Positions 1-10,790 of a stretch of 64,000 bases of DNA are shown here, in pieces. Positions within the stretch are counted from its first letter, which is position 1; each line of letters starts with the position of its first letter. This DNA is from Lepidodermella squamata (Eukaryota; Gastrotricha). Location: positions 434,001-498,000 of the forward strand of contig JBLDXI010000019.1 in NCBI GenBank assembly GCA_047495785.1, written 5' to 3'. The notes under the pieces are model-generated. The model saw only the letters and a program-made list of their open reading frames with translations. It was not told where the DNA came from and did no database searches. Made by a program: the position numbers and the translations under genes.

Positions 1-103
1 ATTGAGGAACTGGATCATTCTTGTCATTAGATACCTGTGCCATTTCTTGCTGATCTGGGCCAGGCTGGTCATAAGTTTGATAAGTAGGATTTGTGTAGCT
101 CAT
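1..103 (-). CDS. CD225-like two-TM protein, N-terminal fragment cut by window edge
   Basis: This is the 5' end of a gene that runs off the left edge. The minus strand reads about 34 residues beginning MSYTNPTYQTYDQPG, nearly the same as the N-terminus of the complete paralogue at 4354-4917 (MSYTNPAYQTYGQPA). The membrane half lies outside the window. The start is the ATG at 103, about 10 bases after a good 3' splice site on the minus strand, as in the paralogue at 17633. Family assignment rests on the paralogue, so function is inferred only: a small membrane protein of the CD225/dispanin type. Confidence 0.75.
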   Translation of the reverse strand, partial: MSYTNPTYQTYDQPGPDQQEMAQVSNDKNDPVPQ

Positions 104-300
104 AATTAAAAGCTGAAAATTGTTGGATGATTGAAAAAAGGAAACGGATGATTGAATGAATGGGTGAAAGGACGTTGAAAACTTTTGGAGCGTGAAAGGA
201 GTAAATGCGCTAAGTTAAAATTAGCCCATTTGTCTGTTAGAATGCAAGTACCTCTGTGAAAGCGTTCATTATTCGCCAGCATCTTTTGACCCGCTATTTA
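104..300 (-). promoter_or_regulatory. Upstream block shared with the paralogue at 17633
   Basis: Read on the minus strand, this stretch resembles the sequence just upstream of the gene at 17633 along its whole length: GCGGGTCAAAAGATG, then GCGAATAATGAACGCT, then CACAGAGG, TTGCATTCTA, pyrimidine-rich ATTCATTCAATCAT and a 3' splice site just before ATGAGCTAC. The two copies are in opposite orientation 17 kb apart. It is probably promoter plus 5'UTR carried along in a gene duplication. Confidence 0.6.
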
Positions 301-591
301 ACCCCTCAGTTTGACCTTTTGCCCATTTTGATTAGACCCCAATATTGCTATAATAAACTTGAAAGGCTTCGAATCTGAGTTGATGTCTGGCAAAAGGGAA
401 TGCTCCATTTGTTGACACTGAAACTTTTGAACACCTTCGCAGCACCTTTCAGATAATCGACGCCTGTTTTAGTTTTCATCACCATCAGCTTTGAATTTAC
501 TGAGTTAGTTTGGCGGCTTGGATTATGGCGACTCGGAAGTTATATTCATCTTTCACCTGTAGCATGTTTCTGACAGCCCAAAAGCAAGTAA

Positions 592-905
592 CAAATCGTT
601 CGTGGCGCGGAAGAACCAGCACTTTAGGCAAAAAAACTCGTGTACACAGGAGTACAGTATTTTTATTCTGTAGAAATTTGTACAGTTTTGCCGGCCGTAA
701 ATGTCAGTACGGCTCACTCGGCTGTAGAATGAGTACAGTTGTCCAGGCTGTATATGAGATGTACAGTTTTTTATTCCTGTAGCATGGGGTACAGCTAAAT
801 GAGCCGTACGCCCAAGTACAGTCGAATGCAACGTACATGCTGAGTACAGGAGTGGCAGCCGTAGTGACTGCGTACGGTTCGTCCAAACCGTACACGAGAG
901 TACAG
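592..905. repeat. GTAC-rich palindrome array, copy 1
   Basis: About 300 bases hold a GTAC core every 20-35 bases, usually as GTACAG or CTGTA(C/G), so short imperfect palindromes follow each other with unrelated spacers. The left edge carries CGGAAGAACCAGCACTTT (607-624), which reappears in inverted orientation at the far edge of the array at 3718-4066. The two arrays are therefore copies of one element in opposite orientation. The open frames across it look like by-products of the repeats. The element type is unknown; a foldback element or minisatellite is possible. Confidence 0.7.
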
Positions 906-954
906 GAGATTCATTTTTATAACGTAGTTGATGGGAGTTACTACGCAAACCCAC

Positions 955-2400
955 GCAGAATCATATTGACGATTTTGGCGAAAGAGCGAAAGTCGGACCG
1001 ATATGCAGGTAATTAATTATTCGACGCGACGTCCATGGCTCACATAAGAGACTTGGCAAACGATTTCGGCCCTAACTCTATCTTCTCAGTCAAATGAAAA
1101 TTGGGCGTTGAGCAATAACGATTATAAATGGCGACGATGAATTAACCAAGACTATTTTCTTCTACACAGCCTCGTAGTCGATACTACCATTTCAAGCCAT
1201 CGCAAACCTTTTTCACGTTTTTATATTCTTCCGGAATTTTAGGTAATTTCCTGTATTGGCTGATTCCATACAGGATGGCCAAGAAATTGGGCAGAAGGTG
1301 AATTCGATGCGTATCAATTTAATGAGGAGTTTAAAGAAGTTGAAAAATTTCCAAAGCATTATTTTGCCAATAGAACTCCTCAATTTCTTGAAACTCCTCA
1401 ATGGTTGATGCGCATCGAATTCGCCTTCTGCCCAATTTTTTGAAAAGTTACTTTCGGCGAGTCAAATAACATTAAATAATAACATGCCGAATAACATTAA
1501 AATGAACTGTTCTGCGGAGAGTCCTTTGGTGTTTTTTTAAACGAAAATATATTCCGTTTTTTCCAAACTTTTTTAACGCCGATGACTACGGCCTTTTTTG
1601 GCATGACGGAGATCATTCTGTCATCATTGATGACGATGATAACCTCGTGCATGCGTTTCAATTAAATCCGGGTCCTCTGCATGTATCAGTCTTTTTTGGG
1701 CGCTATCTCGAGGATCTAATGGCATTGAAACCGTCCTTGTCCCATAAGGTCGAGAACTTCACAAGAATTATTTCAGGTATTTATGAATAATATTTTTCAT
1801 CAAATGGATTTTCATCAAATCATCAAATCTCTTCTGATTTTCTAATTTTATGCTCGAAAGGAGATCGTTTTCAGTTTTCAGGAAGATCTTATTGCTTCCT
1901 AGTACTGTTAGGTTAAATGTTAGCTAAATTGCTGAAAAAAATCGCAAATTTATCGCAGTTCAACACCCGCCGAATAACTACTGTAGCTACTGCCTTCCAC
2001 CTGTGAATACAGGCGTGAAGAGTTTGTTCAAGTGGATTAAGGTGGATAAAGAACGATTAGTGCACTTAATGACGAAAAATCTCAACAAATAATCGGAATT
2101 TAAAAGTGAGTAAAAATTTGAATCGAAAATCATTGGTAGCATCCGCTAAAAAGTCTAAGCCCCTTACTGCAGTGATCATTAATAACTAAGTACGTATATC
2201 TGAAAACTGGAATCATGATCAAGATAAATGAACAGTACCAAAGAATACGGCACGCACCATATACATGTTTCGGCTTGGTTCGCAACATGTTTCGGCTTGG
2301 TTCGGCCAACGTTTTAATCGGCATTTTTTCATTTTAATGAACTTCGCGAAAGCTCCTGAAACTCCCAAAATTCCCAATCTATTACCTTGATTTAGGTATT
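955..2400. other. Gene-free stretch with a foldback repeat
   Basis: No credible gene was found. At 1287-1317 and 1404-1435 lies an inverted repeat of about 31 bases around GAATTCGATGCG, with an internal spacer of about 90 bases. Its left flank (TACAGGATGGCC and AATTTAATGAG) recurs at 47786-47832, so this is a dispersed repeat. At 2264-2307 a 20-base unit, CATGTTTCGGCTTGGTTCG plus one base, occurs twice in tandem. Confidence 0.5.
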
Positions 2401-2439
2401 CACTGATCAATTAGATCTTGTGATATCGCCGGCGCCAAA

Positions 2440-3331
2440 AGTAAAGCCCGAAAAGGCTTGTTTGCTTTAAAGCTGGCTGCAAAATTTGTTGACAGGAGGA
2501 CGGCGATAATGATGGCGAATGGCTTGGTGTTCAGCCATTTGAACTACCACGATATTACACTAGGCCAGGCTGTGCCAACAACGCTTAGCAGACTTCAGTC
2601 GACCCAGGACAAAGCGGTGAAGATTATTTGTGGTGCCAACCAACTCGCGGATCCTGAACCGCTTCGGCATCGCCTCGGATGGGTAACGGTGCACCAAAAG
2701 CACGCGATTCATCTGGCGACTTTCGTCTGGAAATGTGTTAACGGACAAGCGCCAACAGCGATGCAGGCAATATTCAAACTGAACGAACCGACCCAATACG
2801 ACATGCGCAACTTCGAACCAATGTTCAAACCGACTTACGATTCTCTGCGCGGTACTTTGAGTCTAAGTTATCGAGGACCCAATTTATGGAACCAACTTCC
2901 TCTTGAGGCACAGCAATCTGAAACGGCCGAGAATTTTCGCGAGGTAGTTTACCAGTACTACTACGGAATGAATGCCGCTAAATTATCCCAGTGATCATCA
3001 TTTTTGTTCTGATTTAATTTTGATACACTTTGTTGTGATTTATATACTTTAATTCCTGATACTGAAATGGACCTGATTGAATACACTTTATTTTTATACT
3101 GCTGAAATGCCGAAATTGTTGCGATTTTTACTATTACCTATCACTATTATATATACACATTGACGTGTATTTCTAATCCTAATTCTATAACTTTGTTTCT
3201 TCTACAACACCTTTCCTGTCCTAAATGTGATCCTGTCCTGCTATTATATGTTGTTTTCCTTATACTTTGTCAAGCTTCCCTCTTTGGGTGTAATAGCTTC
3301 TAAATAAATAAATAAATAAATAAAATAAATA
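2440..3331 (+). mobile_element. Non-LTR retrotransposon 3' end (truncated)
   Basis: The frame 2458-2994 encodes 178 residues typical of the region after the reverse transcriptase core of CR1/Jockey-like non-LTR elements: a run of LQSTQDKAVKIICGAN, then RLGWVTVHQKHAIHLATFVWK, VNGQAP and YRGPNLWNQLP. No catalytic (F/Y)XDD block is present, so the copy is 5'-truncated. The 3' tail ends with CTTCCCTCTTTGGGTGTAAT followed by AATA/AAAT repeats at 3301-3331, a usual CR1-type terminus. It is not autonomous. Confidence 0.85.
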
Positions 3332-3439
3332 TCGTATAGCACTCTCAGTATCTATCCAATGCAAATGTGGTTCCCAAAATTATTCACAAAAAAGTAGTTG
3401 AGGAGGAATCGTCATCGTATATCATAAGCGGAGGTGGCA

Positions 3440-3720
3440 GTTGATCATCCAAGCTTAGCAACACCAAAGTTTACGCCTCGGAAAAACTGGGTTCCAAACA
3501 CTTTGAAAATGACGAAAAACGAGGGAAAACGGTCTAAACCGGACTTTTTAACCTTCCCACGTCTAAAATCGCTCCGAATTAGGAAAATTCCGGTTTACAG
3601 AGTCCGGTTTAGACGACAAATCTATAATGTAAAGTGCACACTTTCTGCAAGAGCCACTGAAATCCGTCCGGTTCAGAGGAATTCCGGTTTAGACGACTCC
3701 GGTTTACGCAACTTTTACTG
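3440..3720. repeat. Repeat with CCGGTTTA motifs, possible pogo/Tc1-type element end
   Basis: Several copies of TCCGGTTTA(G/C) lie between 3520 and 3712. The stretch ends at 3720 with a sequence that reads CAGTAAAAGTTGCGTAAACCGG... on the minus strand, which resembles the termini of pogo/Tigger-type elements (CAGT...). I did not find a matching opposite end. The GTAC array starts directly after it. Confidence 0.3.
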
Positions 3721-4066
3721 TACTGTACTTAAAGTACAGCATCGTCTTCTGTATATCGCAGGTACAGTAACTTCTCTCCTGTACTTCAAATACAGCATCT
3801 CTCCTGTACCATAAGTACAGTAATTGAACCGTACGCATGTGTACAGCCCGAGCTCTACAGTACTCAGCAGTACGGTCAAGCGTTCTGTACTGGGGTCTAC
3901 AGCTAATTTCAGTTGTACAGCGAGTACAGGGCACCGGCCGTACTTGATTTTACAGTCCGTTTGAGCAGTACTGCTGTTTTACAGAGCCATGGAGTGTACA
4001 TTTCAGTACTGCTGAACAAAAAAAATAAGCAAAGTGCTGGTTCTTCCGCGACACGAACGAAATGCA
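3718..4066. repeat. GTAC-rich palindrome array, copy 2 (inverted)
   Basis: It begins with a perfect 17-base palindrome, CTGTACTTAAAGTACAG (3723-3739), then CTGTAT...GTACAG (3749-3767), CTGTAC...TACAG (3779-3795), CTGTAC...GTACAG (3804-3820) and CCGTAC...GTACAG (3829-3846). The palindromes are 25-30 bases apart with non-identical spacers, then become less regular. The right edge carries the inverse of the motif found at 607-624. It looks superficially like a CRISPR array, but the repeats are not conserved and the context is eukaryotic. Confidence 0.7.
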
Positions 4067-4353
4067 AAATTGAAGTTCTTCGCTAAAGCAATTCAAGGTT
4101 AGCCGCGCAAAGGGTCAGAGAAATATCTCGCGAAATTTTCGGAAAATGATTATTTATGTCGCTCACTTATGAATAAAAATAAAAACCATTCATTTCAAAG
4201 ATCACGTTTATTAGGAAAAATGTAAGTGATCGGTGATCGATCAATCTTGCGCAATCAGATTACTGTACTTAATAAAAGGTCTATAATCTGGAGTACGTCT
4301 TTCATGAGAATTGGTTGGTGTGGAACGTGAGTTTCGGTGGAATTTTCGTGTGA

Positions 4354-4917
4354 TCACCCGTAATAGCTGCCGTAGCTGCCGTAGCCGTAGCTGCTGTACA
4401 AAGTCCTCGCGCCTCCCGTGAAGATCACAATGACAGCAATAATGACAGCAATACCAATCGCTAATGCAATTGTCCCCAAAATGTAGCCGACCGTGTGAAA
4501 TTTACGCGGCTCAGCAACCTTGCAGCAGTCGGGGGTCGCCGCGCAAACCAGAGCGATCATACTGCAATACATGGGACCAAACAACACTGCGAATACCGAA
4601 ATAGCAATGCTACAACCACGGTAGCATTGCGTTGGATGGGCTTGGGATTCGTCGACAATAAAAGTCACGACATTGGACGGCGCTGGTTGGTTGACGGCAG
4701 CCATCATAGGTCGCGGCTGTTGATCTCTTACTTCATAAGCGCTGCTTCTCGCCGTTGGAGTCAGGTAAGAATTATGGGCCGATGGAGTGGGTGGAGCGAC
4801 AGGTGTGTATTGAGGGACAGGTTCATTTTTAGCATAGGATACCTGTGTCATTTCCTGCTGATATGCAGCAGGCTGGCCATACGTTTGATAAGCAGGATTT
4901 GTGTAGCTCATTTTCAC
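4354..4917 (-). CDS. CD225/dispanin-like two-TM protein (187 aa)
   Basis: Single-exon gene. Residues 1-95 are Pro/Gln/Tyr-rich and probably disordered. GCSIAISVFAVLFGPMYC starts the first membrane segment, followed by the loop TPDCCKVAEPRKF and a second segment of about 25 residues (VGYILGTIALAIG...). The tail is Gly/Tyr/Ser-rich. Two hydrophobic segments joined by a short Cys-bearing, basic loop match the CD225/dispanin (IFITM-like) plan. The vicinal cysteines could be palmitoylated, as in known members, but that is inference. The membrane half is almost identical in DNA to the gene at 17633. The start is the only ATG in frame before the conserved MSYTNPAY. Cellular role unknown. Confidence 0.85.
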   Translation of the reverse strand: MKMSYTNPAYQTYGQPAAYQQEMTQVSYAKNEPVPQYTPVAPPTPSAHNSYLTPTARSSAYEVRDQQPRPMMAAVNQPAPSNVVTFIVDESQAHPTQCYRGCSIAISVFAVLFGPMYCSMIALVCAATPDCCKVAEPRKFHTVGYILGTIALAIGIAVIIAVIVIFTGGARTLYSSYGYGSYGSYYG

Positions 4918-5099
4918 CGAGATGTAAAAAATGCGCGAGTGATTATTACCTCGCCCCTCGCCCTTTGAGAAGAGGACACTGCTCCTCTTTTTAGCGGATT
5001 GAATAGGCTCAATGGGTCTCGCTATTTCGAGTGAAATTGTCGGTTAAATGTGAAACAAAGTCCTGTTATTATCACCTACTTAATTTATTGCCGATAACC

Positions 5100-5705
5100 T
5101 TACAAAGAATTGGTCGTTATATTACTATTTTTACAAATATCAGGCAAAAGTTTATAATTGCGATTACATAAGTATTCAGGATATCTAGTAACATAATTCA
5201 CAGCTTCAGCGACGAAAACAGCAACGATTATGATAGCAGCAAGTCCTATAGCTAATCCTATCGTCCCAACAATGTAGGATACTGTGTAGAATCTCCTAGG
5301 TTCAGCAACCTTGCAGCAATCGGGCGTCGCAACGCAGAAAACAGCTAAAAGTCCGCAATAAACGGGCCCTAGAATTAGCGAAAAAATCGCAATTGCTATC
5401 GAACAGCCCTTGTAGCAAGGAGTCGGGTTGGCTTGTTTAGGATCCACCGTAAACGTGATTGTTTCATCGTTGCTATGTCCTGTTTGCGGCTGGTTGACAT
5501 TGTGAAGAAGATTTGATTTCGGCTGAGTGGTGACAAGATCTTCATCCGAGTTCCTCAGGTGGTAAATTGAACTGCGATTAGCTGGGGCGTGGTAGCTGCT
5601 GTAGTAAATGCTTGGATTCGCCACATAGACATTCGACTTGGCTCGAATGCTCGATAGAGCCAAATCTGGCGCTGAAGGTTGAAATCCGTGATTGTCAGCA
5701 CTCAT
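5100..5705 (-). CDS. CD225/dispanin-like two-TM protein (201 aa)
   Basis: Single exon, tandem to the gene at 4354-4917 in the same direction, so probably a local duplicate. Residues 1-105 are polar (Ser/Asn/Tyr/Pro-rich). They are followed by CYKGCSIAIAIFSLILGPVY as first membrane segment, the loop ATPDCCKVAEPRRFYTV, and a second segment SYIVGTIGLAIGLAAIII. The tail of about 35 residues carries two more cysteines and basic residues, unlike the Gly/Tyr tail of its neighbour. N-terminal sequence is poorly conserved between the two while the membrane core is strongly conserved, which suggests the core carries the shared function. Confidence 0.85.
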   Translation of the reverse strand: MSADNHGFQPSAPDLALSSIRAKSNVYVANPSIYYSSYHAPANRSSIYHLRNSDEDLVTTQPKSNLLHNVNQPQTGHSNDETITFTVDPKQANPTPCYKGCSIAIAIFSLILGPVYCGLLAVFCVATPDCCKVAEPRRFYTVSYIVGTIGLAIGLAAIIIVAVFVAEAVNYVTRYPEYLCNRNYKLLPDICKNSNITTNSL

Positions 5706-6572
5706 CCTTTTTCTCAGCAGACGAAAAAACTTATCAACTGAGGATTTTTTTAGCTCAATTGGTTTTCGATGAATACGACTGGCTGGCTATTGACAAGCCC
5801 ATTGAATCGTTAAAAGAATGCGCGCTTGGCTCTCATAAAATGTTAATTATTTTCTTCGCACTTGTTTGTTTTTCTGAAAGAAGTAAAACGATTATTATTT
5901 GGAAGTTTGCACTAAATGCGCTTTAATAGGTGTATTAAATGTGACTTTAAACAATGTATTAATACAAATATTAAGGTGGCACTAACAACATTTTTTCAAC
6001 TCATTTGCTGTATTAAAATTCATGTGATTCCCCATCGATTGAATAATATTGGTGTGTGCGTAAGTTTTGTCATCGATTTTTTTCAGGCGCGAATCCTATA
6101 TTCAATCAAGATGGAATTTCATTTAGATACAAACAACTTCAGATCATTCGAAACTAGCCATTTGAAATCCCCAATAGCTTCGAAATTTCAAAATTTGCGT
6201 GCGCCTATGTGTCCCACTTTCGAAGAGTGGGTCAGCGAAATAAGCGCTCATTTTTTAAGGGTCAAAAATTTAACGATGTAATAATGTAATGAAAGCCGGT
6301 TTTGATGAAATATTGCTCACCATGCTTGAAAAATACCTAAATGTTGCATTTGTCAATAAAAGGCATTGACAAAATGCCGTTTATTAACTCTCGAAACTTA
6401 ACTCTCAATAGGGTGTCTAGCTGAACATAATTTATAGCATGTCAATTTTGAAAGACCGCCAATAATGAATGATGTCTGCTGGTATATTTCTCAAAATTAA
6501 ACCACTCGAGATTTTTAAACAGAACATCAGCTTTGCCACGCGAACACATCACAGCCGTCTCGTCGCTATTTC

Positions 6573-7295
6573 ATGAGAAACAATTTTAATTACAGCTATC
6601 AATTACATAAAAATCAAGAGTCTGAAAATTTAAGGTGGCAACCAACGCAGAATTACAACGCTTCGTCCTTTTCGCCGATTTACGCGCCTCGAAATGGCAA
6701 TCATACGCTGGATCAGCGGCCCAAGTCAACATATGACCTTCGCCCTATAACAAACGGCCTTCTCGCTTATCAAACGCCGAAATTGGATGACGTAATATGG
6801 GTGCCGTATACGAAACCTCCGAAGCCACTCCCGCCACCCCCTGTGCCACAACAACAAACCAAAAAATTGGAAAGTAACCCGCCGAAACAGGATGAAAACT
6901 CGAAGACGCCGAAACCTACAGCAGATCAGGAGAAAAAGGACGGGAAGGCTAAGGCGAAGACAGTGACGGACAAAATCTCGCCGAAACACGTCGATGCTAC
7001 AATTCATTTCGTTGAAATTCGAGCGCCTAAATACTGCCAAATAATGTCGATTATCCTATCGGTTTTCGCAATTTTTCTCGGCCCGTTTTGCATCAGTATT
7101 CCGGCTGTAGTCATTTCGATGACGCCTGGTTGCTGTAAAGTCTACGAGCCGAAAAAATTCTACCGAGTTTCAATGATTCTAGCTGGAGCGGCCTTGATAG
7201 TCGGCGTGCCGTTGTTCATTTTGGCGGTATCAAAACGGGCGCAAATTTTGCAGTTCTTACTCGACAACCTTGAAAGCCACTCGGAGAATCCCTAA
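6573..7295 (+). CDS. CD225/dispanin-like two-TM protein with Pro/Lys-rich N-terminus (240 aa)
   Basis: Single exon, oriented away from the 4-6 kb pair. Residues 1-75 are Asn/Tyr/Gln-rich and residues 76-145 are strongly Pro/Lys-rich (KPPKPLPPPPVPQQQ, then many KP and EK pairs). The core begins at KYCQIMSIILSVFAIFLGPF with CISIPAVV, followed by the loop MTPGCCKVYEPKKFYRV and a second hydrophobic segment (SMILAGAALIVGVPLFILAV). Loop cysteines and the EPKKF motif match the paralogues at 4354, 5100 and 17633. The PxxP run could bind SH3 or WW domains, but this is a guess. Confidence 0.85.
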   Translation: MRNNFNYSYQLHKNQESENLRWQPTQNYNASSFSPIYAPRNGNHTLDQRPKSTYDLRPITNGLLAYQTPKLDDVIWVPYTKPPKPLPPPPVPQQQTKKLESNPPKQDENSKTPKPTADQEKKDGKAKAKTVTDKISPKHVDATIHFVEIRAPKYCQIMSIILSVFAIFLGPFCISIPAVVISMTPGCCKVYEPKKFYRVSMILAGAALIVGVPLFILAVSKRAQILQFLLDNLESHSENP

Positions 7296-8680
7296 ATATT
7301 TCATGATTTTGATTTTCCATTTTTGTGAAAAATGGGGTTTTTATCACGGTGAGATTTTATTGAGCGAATAAAATGATGCGCTAATTTTCCGCGTGATTTA
7401 TTTCGTCGGTGCATCGTTATTTTTTTCGTCTCATAACCGGCTGAAGTGCGACATAATAGTCATCGACAATAAGTGCGATACTAGTCAACTTTTTCATGCC
7501 AGTCAAGAGGTAAATGCGATACCTAAGCGCGGTTTTTTTACCATCATCAGTCGTCTCGCGCGCACAGAGGTATACTGATGTATAGAGTGTGTTGTAAAAC
7601 ATCGATGACAGCGCAATTCAAGTGTTGGTTTTACGCGCTTGTTGTAGCATTATTACGCCGGTATCGTTTTTTTGCATGCCATCATGCTGTGCATACTATA
7701 TACTATAACTACTACTCTCGGCTCAAAAGAGGCGCGCTGTTCTATTAGCAAATGCTGTGCGCCACTTTAGCCCGACACATTTTTCAGTCACCGGTGCTCA
7801 CAGTAGGCAGGAGAAAGAGCTTCATCAGAGGGCTTATATTACCGAATGAAACATAAAATGTCAAACCGTTTGCGCTTGGCCGCCGCCGCTGCTTTTGATG
7901 TTGAGTCTGTGGCGCATTGCATAAAAAATGCTCATGTTTTCCCGCCGTATAATTTGGTACTCGAAACAACAACGACACGCTCTTTGTTGTCGCCGTTTCT
8001 ACCGAGAAAACCGAGTTCCCATGGTTAATCATTCGTGAAGGGCTGAGGCGGCATAAAATCTCCATGTTTTACCCTATTATATAGATATTTTTTACGTTGT
8101 CATATGGCAGAAATAGGTGGCAGAATACAAAAACTGGCAACAACAAGGGTCGAATGAAAAAATGTATGTTTTTTCTTTGACGGAATACTCGAGAAGAAAT
8201 TCGTGCCTGGTTGTTTATGGGCTGGTGTGGTGACTGAAACGAGCTCACGAATATGGCAAAGTACCACGTTTCTTCTAGCAGAATGCAGGAACTTCGAAAG
8301 TTAGCTCTTACGTTTTTTTCTCGTAAAAAATCTTCATTACTACTATATAGCTAGTGTTATATAAAATCAATATAGGAAAAGGAAATACAACATGCACGAA
8401 ATTCTATACAATTTATTCTTTCAATTCCTTCCTTTCAATTCCGTTCCTTTCAATTTTCAAATAATCGCTATTTTTTGTAAAAGAAAACAGCGATTATTTA
8501 GTTAAAAGTTGGCTCAGAAATTTGGGTTCCTAATGTCTGCACTAGAAAAACGTTTGCAATTTAGACGCTAATTAAACACATTTTACTCGGGTATTTAGGT
8601 CCCTGATGGTAGCCTCATATTTAGGCTAAAAATGTAAATTGAAGCTTCTAATTACCAAAAAATGAAAGTGTACTCCTGTT
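7296..8680. other. Gene-free stretch
   Basis: No gene with recognisable protein features. A possible polyadenylation signal for the gene ending at 7295 is AATAAA near 7366. The rest mixes AT-rich tracts with pockets of CG-rich sequence (7550-7680, 7870-7910). Short open frames here have no domain or composition support. Confidence 0.5.
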
Positions 8681-8936
8681 GGTTCTATGCCAATTGAGCA
8701 AACGAAAATAGAGCAAACGAAATTAAAGCAAAATGACTTTTGAGCAAAACGACACTAGAGCAAATTTAATAATTAATTGCAGCTGTCATTTATTGTAAAT
8801 CAAATTTGCTCTAATCTCGTTTTGCTCAAAAGTCGTTTTGCTCTAATTTCGTTTGCTCTAATATCGTTGCTCAAATATATTAGAGCTTGCTCTATTTTCG
8901 TTGCTCAATTTTCGTTTGCTCAATTGGCATAGAACC
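8681..8936. mobile_element. Foldback MITE with 8-bp target-site duplication
   Basis: The element starts GGTTCTATGCCAATTGAGCA and ends with the exact inverse. The arms continue inwards for about 85 bases as repeats of GAGCAAA(A)CGA, so the whole 256 bases can fold back. It is flanked by a perfect 8-base direct repeat, CTCCTGTT, at 8673-8680 and 8937-8944. An 8-bp duplication is typical of hAT (and P) superfamily transposons. There is no coding capacity, so it must be moved in trans. Confidence 0.85.
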
Positions 8937-8944
8937 CTCCTGTT

Positions 8945-9510
8945 AGCGAAACCAAATTTTAGACTTTTCTAGTGGCCTGAAATCGGTTTTCGGATATTTA
9001 TTGCATGTCAAGATTGGCCACAATGATTCTAGAAAATTCACTAGTGAATTCCGCGCAACATTCTCTATCAGACGGTGTGTTCAATTCAGAATTCATGCTT
9101 AGCCTAAAATTCGTATAAATATAAAAAAAATGACTCTTGGAATATTTCGACTTTGGTTCCGCTAAAAGAAATTCCAGAATTCGAGGCGATAAATATTAAG
9201 TTTTTGGGTAAAATGTATAAAAAGGCCGGTTATCTCAGTCAACTATTTTTGAACACCCTGAACCACATTTTACCCTATGTTACTCAGGATAAATAACCTT
9301 CGATTATTCCAAATAGTTTTCTGGTATTAAGCGATTCGGAATAATTTTTATTCTAAATAACCGGCCGTGCGAAATACCAAGTGATAAATTGCGAACTTTA
9401 TTTTACAGTGTACTTGATTTTTTCACATTTTTCTCGACGACAATTTCTTCATCATCTTGGCCTTGGAATCTCTTCGATTTTCGTGTAATTGAATCTTATT
9501 GCTTTCTAGA
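8945..9510. other. Gene-free stretch upstream of the gene at 9511
   Basis: AT-rich sequence with no gene. A pyrimidine-rich tract and a 3' splice site (TTGCTTTCTAG) end at 9509, one base before the ATG at 9511, so the preceding 100 or so bases may be a 5'UTR intron or the outron of a trans-spliced gene. Confidence 0.45.
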
Positions 9511-10461
9511 ATGAATAGTACCAACTCGAGTCGGCTGAGTTTATCGTTTCAGCCTACAGTCGAGAGTGACTATCGTCAAGAATCGTGGTCTGACATCCAT
9601 CGGCCGTCAAACTATGCTCAAAGCGACATTTTCCCCGCAAGCTCGCATCAACATCTAAACAGTATGACCCCTTACAATCGGGGTTCAGTATATTCCGTCA
9701 CAAATAGCCAGCAATTATACGCGACTAATCAACAGCCCGAACCGCAAGTATACGCGTTTCAAATAGCGGGACAGTCAAATTATGTCTCACCGTCTGATTA
9801 TTCTGGCTCAAGAACATCCCTGGCTTCCACTCAAGTATCCTTTCAACCTGCTGATAACATTTTGTAAGTTGAATAAATTATTCTGCCTTAATCGTAAAAT
9901 TATGATTTCTTTCATAGAAATACACCTTATTTCTCGACCCAAGTTCAGCAGCCAATTCCGTACCAGCCTTACGCTCCTATTCTTCGCCAGACTTCTCAAT
10001 TCCACAACGAAGTGATTCCCGAGCATGAACAACAGCAAGTTGGAAATTACTACCAACATCACAATCAAACTCCTGATTTCGAGCGGAGGGTCAGTTTCTT
10101 CCCGGAGACATCGCCGGAATCAGCCTACCCGAGTTATTACGGTCAAAAGGTGCCGCCGCAACAAAACCAACCTATCTACGCATTGAATATCCAACAAAAC
10201 AAGTCAGCAAGTGATGAGTGGCTCGTCACTGAGACTCAATTTAAGCGGTGCCACTTTGCCGCTATGGCGCTATCAATTTTTTCGCTCTTCTCCGGCGCCT
10301 GGTGCTGCGCGATTCCTGCTTTTGTGTTGGCGATGAAGCGGCCGGAAACGCGGCGTAGCGTCGACTCGTACTGCAGCGCCATCGCCTTGTCCTGTGTTGC
10401 CATTGTCATCGGTTTCGTGTCGATCGGCTGCGTTATTGCCTACTTCCTAGGCCGGCTTTGA
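9511..10461 (+). CDS. CD225/dispanin-like two-TM protein, two exons (298 aa)
   Basis: Exons 9511-9863 and 9918-10461 join in phase across a 54-base GT-AG intron. The N-terminal 230 residues are Ser/Tyr/Gln/Pro-rich and look disordered. The core is KRCHFAAMALSIFSLFSGAW followed by CCAIPAFVLA, a basic loop (MKRPETRRSVDSY) and a second segment with AIALSCVAIVIGFVSIGCVI. The loop lacks the CCK motif of the 4-6 kb members. ALSIFSLF and AIPAF are closely matched by the gene at 29479, so these two form a subgroup. The ATG directly follows a 3' splice site, which favours this start over the upstream TTG. Confidence 0.85.
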
Positions 10462-10790
10462 TTGCTTTCCAGTATATTATGCATTTTTTGCTATTGTTAT
10501 TAATGATATCGTCGACTACGCAATAAAATAATCGGGATTTTTAAATTCTTCACCTTCAGAAAAAAGGGTAAATTGCGATTTACAGTTGAAATTTTCGCGA
10601 AAATGAGCAAGGGGAAAAATGGACACGCCTCGATAAATGTAATGTCACAGCGATTCGTTGTCTCATCCGTCGAATTCCCGGCAGCGGTAATTTAACAGCT
10701 GGAAACATTAGGGAAATGCCAGATGACTAGTTTTTAGTTCATACAATAGAAAAACAGGGTTTCGAAAACATAGCCAATTTTTCCCGCATG
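10462..10790. other. Gene-free stretch
   Basis: Contains AATAAA signals near 10520 for the preceding gene. Nothing else was recognised. Confidence 0.4.

Noticed and set aside
510-954. Overlapping open frames on both strands
   Set aside because: They lie on the GTAC palindrome array; residue composition follows the repeat and no domain is recognisable.
3704-3846. CRISPR-like array of palindromic repeats with spacers
   Set aside because: Repeats vary in sequence and spacing, and the surrounding genes are spliced animal genes. A CRISPR array is not supported.
4495-4968. Plus-strand open frame of 157 codons
   Set aside because: Antisense shadow of the CD225-like gene at 4354-4917.
7393-8065. 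Several short open frames
   Set aside because: No domain, no splice logic and no similarity to neighbours.
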